Source: JBEIHX01 sp040381075
GTDB lineage: Bacteria > Pseudomonadota > Alphaproteobacteria > Caulobacterales > Aquidulcibacteraceae
Length of the DNA: 52,336 nucleotides
Assembly (NCBI GenBank): GCA_040381075.1
Contig: JBEIHX010000028.1
Span: 1-52,336, forward strand
Direction of reading: 5' to 3'
Positions 51,332 through 52,336 of this stretch are shown in pieces. Under the pieces are notes generated by a model. It worked only from the letters and a program-made list of their open reading frames with translations. It was not told where the DNA came from and did no database searches. Made by a program: the position numbers and the translations under genes. Each line of letters starts with the position of its first letter. Positions within the stretch are counted from its first letter, which is position 1.

Positions 51332-52111
51332 ATGCCAGAGGTCGTCGTTCTCGACGCCAATTTCTTGTTTTCGGCGCGCCTGCGCGATCTCTGGCTGGAG
51401 TTGGCCACCCAGGGCGTCACGAAGCTGCGCTTCTCGGACCAGATCGACCGTGAATGGACGGAGGCCCTGACGCGGGCGCGACCAGAACTCAGCGAAGCGA
51501 TCTCGCGAACCGCAAGCCTGATGAAGGTTGCGTTCGCGCGCGACTACATTCCCGATGATGAACTGAACGCTTTCCCCGCATTGGGTTTGCCGGATACAGC
51601 GGACGAGCATGTGGCCCGCGCTGCGCTCGCCTCTGGTGCAATGATCGTCACCCTGAATCTCGCCCACTTTCCTACAGGTGTCCTCGATCAGCATGGACTG
51701 ATCGCGATGTCTCCCGATGCCGCTCTCTTGCGACTTGCAGGCGATGAACCGGATCGCGTCCTTCGGGCTGTTTGCGACATTCGCAGCCGCCTGAAGAGTC
51801 CCCCGCTCAGCGCTTCTGAGTATGCAGGTGGATTTGAGCCCGCTGGATGCCCAGATTTCGCGGAATGGATGCGGCGGCGGCTCGATCAAGTCTGGCCGCA
51901 GGCAATCAGAACAGGGATTGCTGGCAGTTTGCGCCGCTCGCGCTCTTTCGGATCTTGCGACGGGGCGATGTTTCCTTCGCGACTGGGATCGGCAGCGAGG
52001 ACGAGGCGGGCTGCGGAAGCTGCCGGGCCAGGAGCGTGCTCGACGTCCGGCGGGTGTCCACGAAAGCGATCAGGTCGCCGTACCGATACCGCACCGCCTT
52101 GCCCAGCTTGA
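51332..52111 (+). CDS. PIN-domain toxin with abnormal C-terminus
   Basis: 259 aa. The PIN nuclease core is intact: VVVLDANFLFSARLRDL with the first aspartate, a middle acidic segment (IDREWTEAL), PDTADEHVARAALASGAMIVTLNLAHFP and SPDAALLRLAG. PIN toxins of this type are RNases of about 190 aa, and the family end is near FAEWMRRRLDQVW (about residue 188). The last 65 or so residues are Arg/Ser/Gly-rich, low in order, and lie opposite an excisionase remnant on the other strand. I think the original end was replaced by rearrangement and translation runs on to a new stop. Whether it remains toxic is unknown. Confidence 0.82.
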   Translation: MPEVVVLDANFLFSARLRDLWLELATQGVTKLRFSDQIDREWTEALTRARPELSEAISRTASLMKVAFARDYIPDDELNAFPALGLPDTADEHVARAALASGAMIVTLNLAHFPTGVLDQHGLIAMSPDAALLRLAGDEPDRVLRAVCDIRSRLKSPPLSASEYAGGFEPAGCPDFAEWMRRRLDQVWPQAIRTGIAGSLRRSRSFGSCDGAMFPSRLGSAARTRRAAEAAGPGACSTSGGCPRKRSGRRTDTAPPCPA

Positions 52112-52133
52112 AGAAGGCAAGGCCGGGCTGCCA
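51906..52133 (-). pseudogene. Remnant of an excisionase/AlpA-like HTH gene
   Basis: Reading on the minus strand from 52133 gives FFKLGKAVRYRYGDLIAFVDTRRTSS, the second half of a common small HTH protein (usual form: ...GGPRFFKLGKAVRYR...DL.AW.D.R...S). The first half, with the recognition helix, is missing, and no start codon fits. The 3' part continues for about 40 residues that do not look like the family. It overlaps the altered end of the PIN toxin gene. Confidence 0.6.
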
Positions 52134-52194
52134 TGACGCGAAATCGCTGCCCGCGATCGCGTGAAATCACTGCCCGCCATCACGCGAAACACGC
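52127..52194. repeat. 23-base imperfect direct repeats
   Basis: GAAATCGCTGCCCGCGATCGCGT (52140-52162) is followed directly by a second 23-base copy (52163-52185; starts GAAATCACTGCCC, ends CATCACGC). Partial copies flank on both sides. Such multiple terminal repeats are found at ends of some insertion sequences, for example the IS21 family. The remaining bases to the window end contain no supported gene. Confidence 0.6.
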
Positions 52195-52336
52195 ACCAAA
52201 CGCTGCGGCAAGCCGATGCACACCGTGTGGAGGCGCGCCGGGAACTGTGCGTCAGGCTGTTTATGGCTTGCAAGGCGACGTGCGGCGACGCAAAGCCTGT
52301 CATGACAGGTCAGGTCCGTCGCCTCTGGAGGGTCTA

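Overview
The window is G+C-rich, densely packed chromosomal DNA with 46 protein genes I can support, one tRNA gene and one gene remnant. The content points to an alphaproteobacterium of the Caulobacterales / Maricaulales / Hyphomonadaceae kind. The signs are an ATP12-type F1 assembly chaperone, a ChrR-type cupin anti-sigma relative, a DUF2336 protein, an Hpt protein, ErpA, an ExoD-family protein and two CtrA-like boxes upstream of cell-wall genes. The rank is inference; no rRNA or typing marker is present.

Layout. 0.35-3 kb: a three-gene unit with a Tat-exported spermidine-synthase-like enzyme, its membrane half as a separate gene, and a beta-propeller lipoprotein. 3.6-10.2 kb: thioesterase, nadE, a SUMF1-fold protein, a minus-strand operon (HD hydrolase, tyrosine phosphatase, NrtR-like regulator), a universal stress protein and a small conserved protein. 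10.4-16.2 kb: nucleoside transporter, glutathione transferase, threonine aldolase, then an orphan ChrR-like gene with a DUF6134 protein and a short-chain dehydrogenase. 16.3-21.9 kb: lytic transglycosylase, CoA transferase, DUF2336 protein, a degenerate EAL-like protein, a Nudix hydrolase and an Hpt protein. 22.4-29.7 kb: dgt, erpA, nitroreductase, xth, a tandem amidohydrolase pair and a small HTH protein. 29.8-38.9 kb: parE, an old-yellow-enzyme-like oxidoreductase, an NlpD-like lipoprotein, thioesterase, acyl-CoA dehydrogenase, DUF3253 protein, an RNA methyltransferase and icd. 39.2-43.7 kb: HAD phosphatase, ATP12 chaperone, 2OG oxygenase, ExoD-like protein, nadK and a class II aldolase. 44.3-50.6 kb: an RND efflux pair, map and sfsA. 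50.7 kb to the end: tRNA-Pro(GGG) followed by island-like DNA with an HTH/PIN toxin-antitoxin pair, an excisionase remnant and short direct repeats.

The most unusual feature is not a gene. Nearly every large intergenic gap holds a short tandem array with its own unit of 8 to 18 bases. One array lies in frame inside an enzyme gene. Three of the 15-base arrays share a core sequence, so at least part of the set looks like one diverging family. I found no rRNA operon, CRISPR array, prophage or complete insertion sequence.
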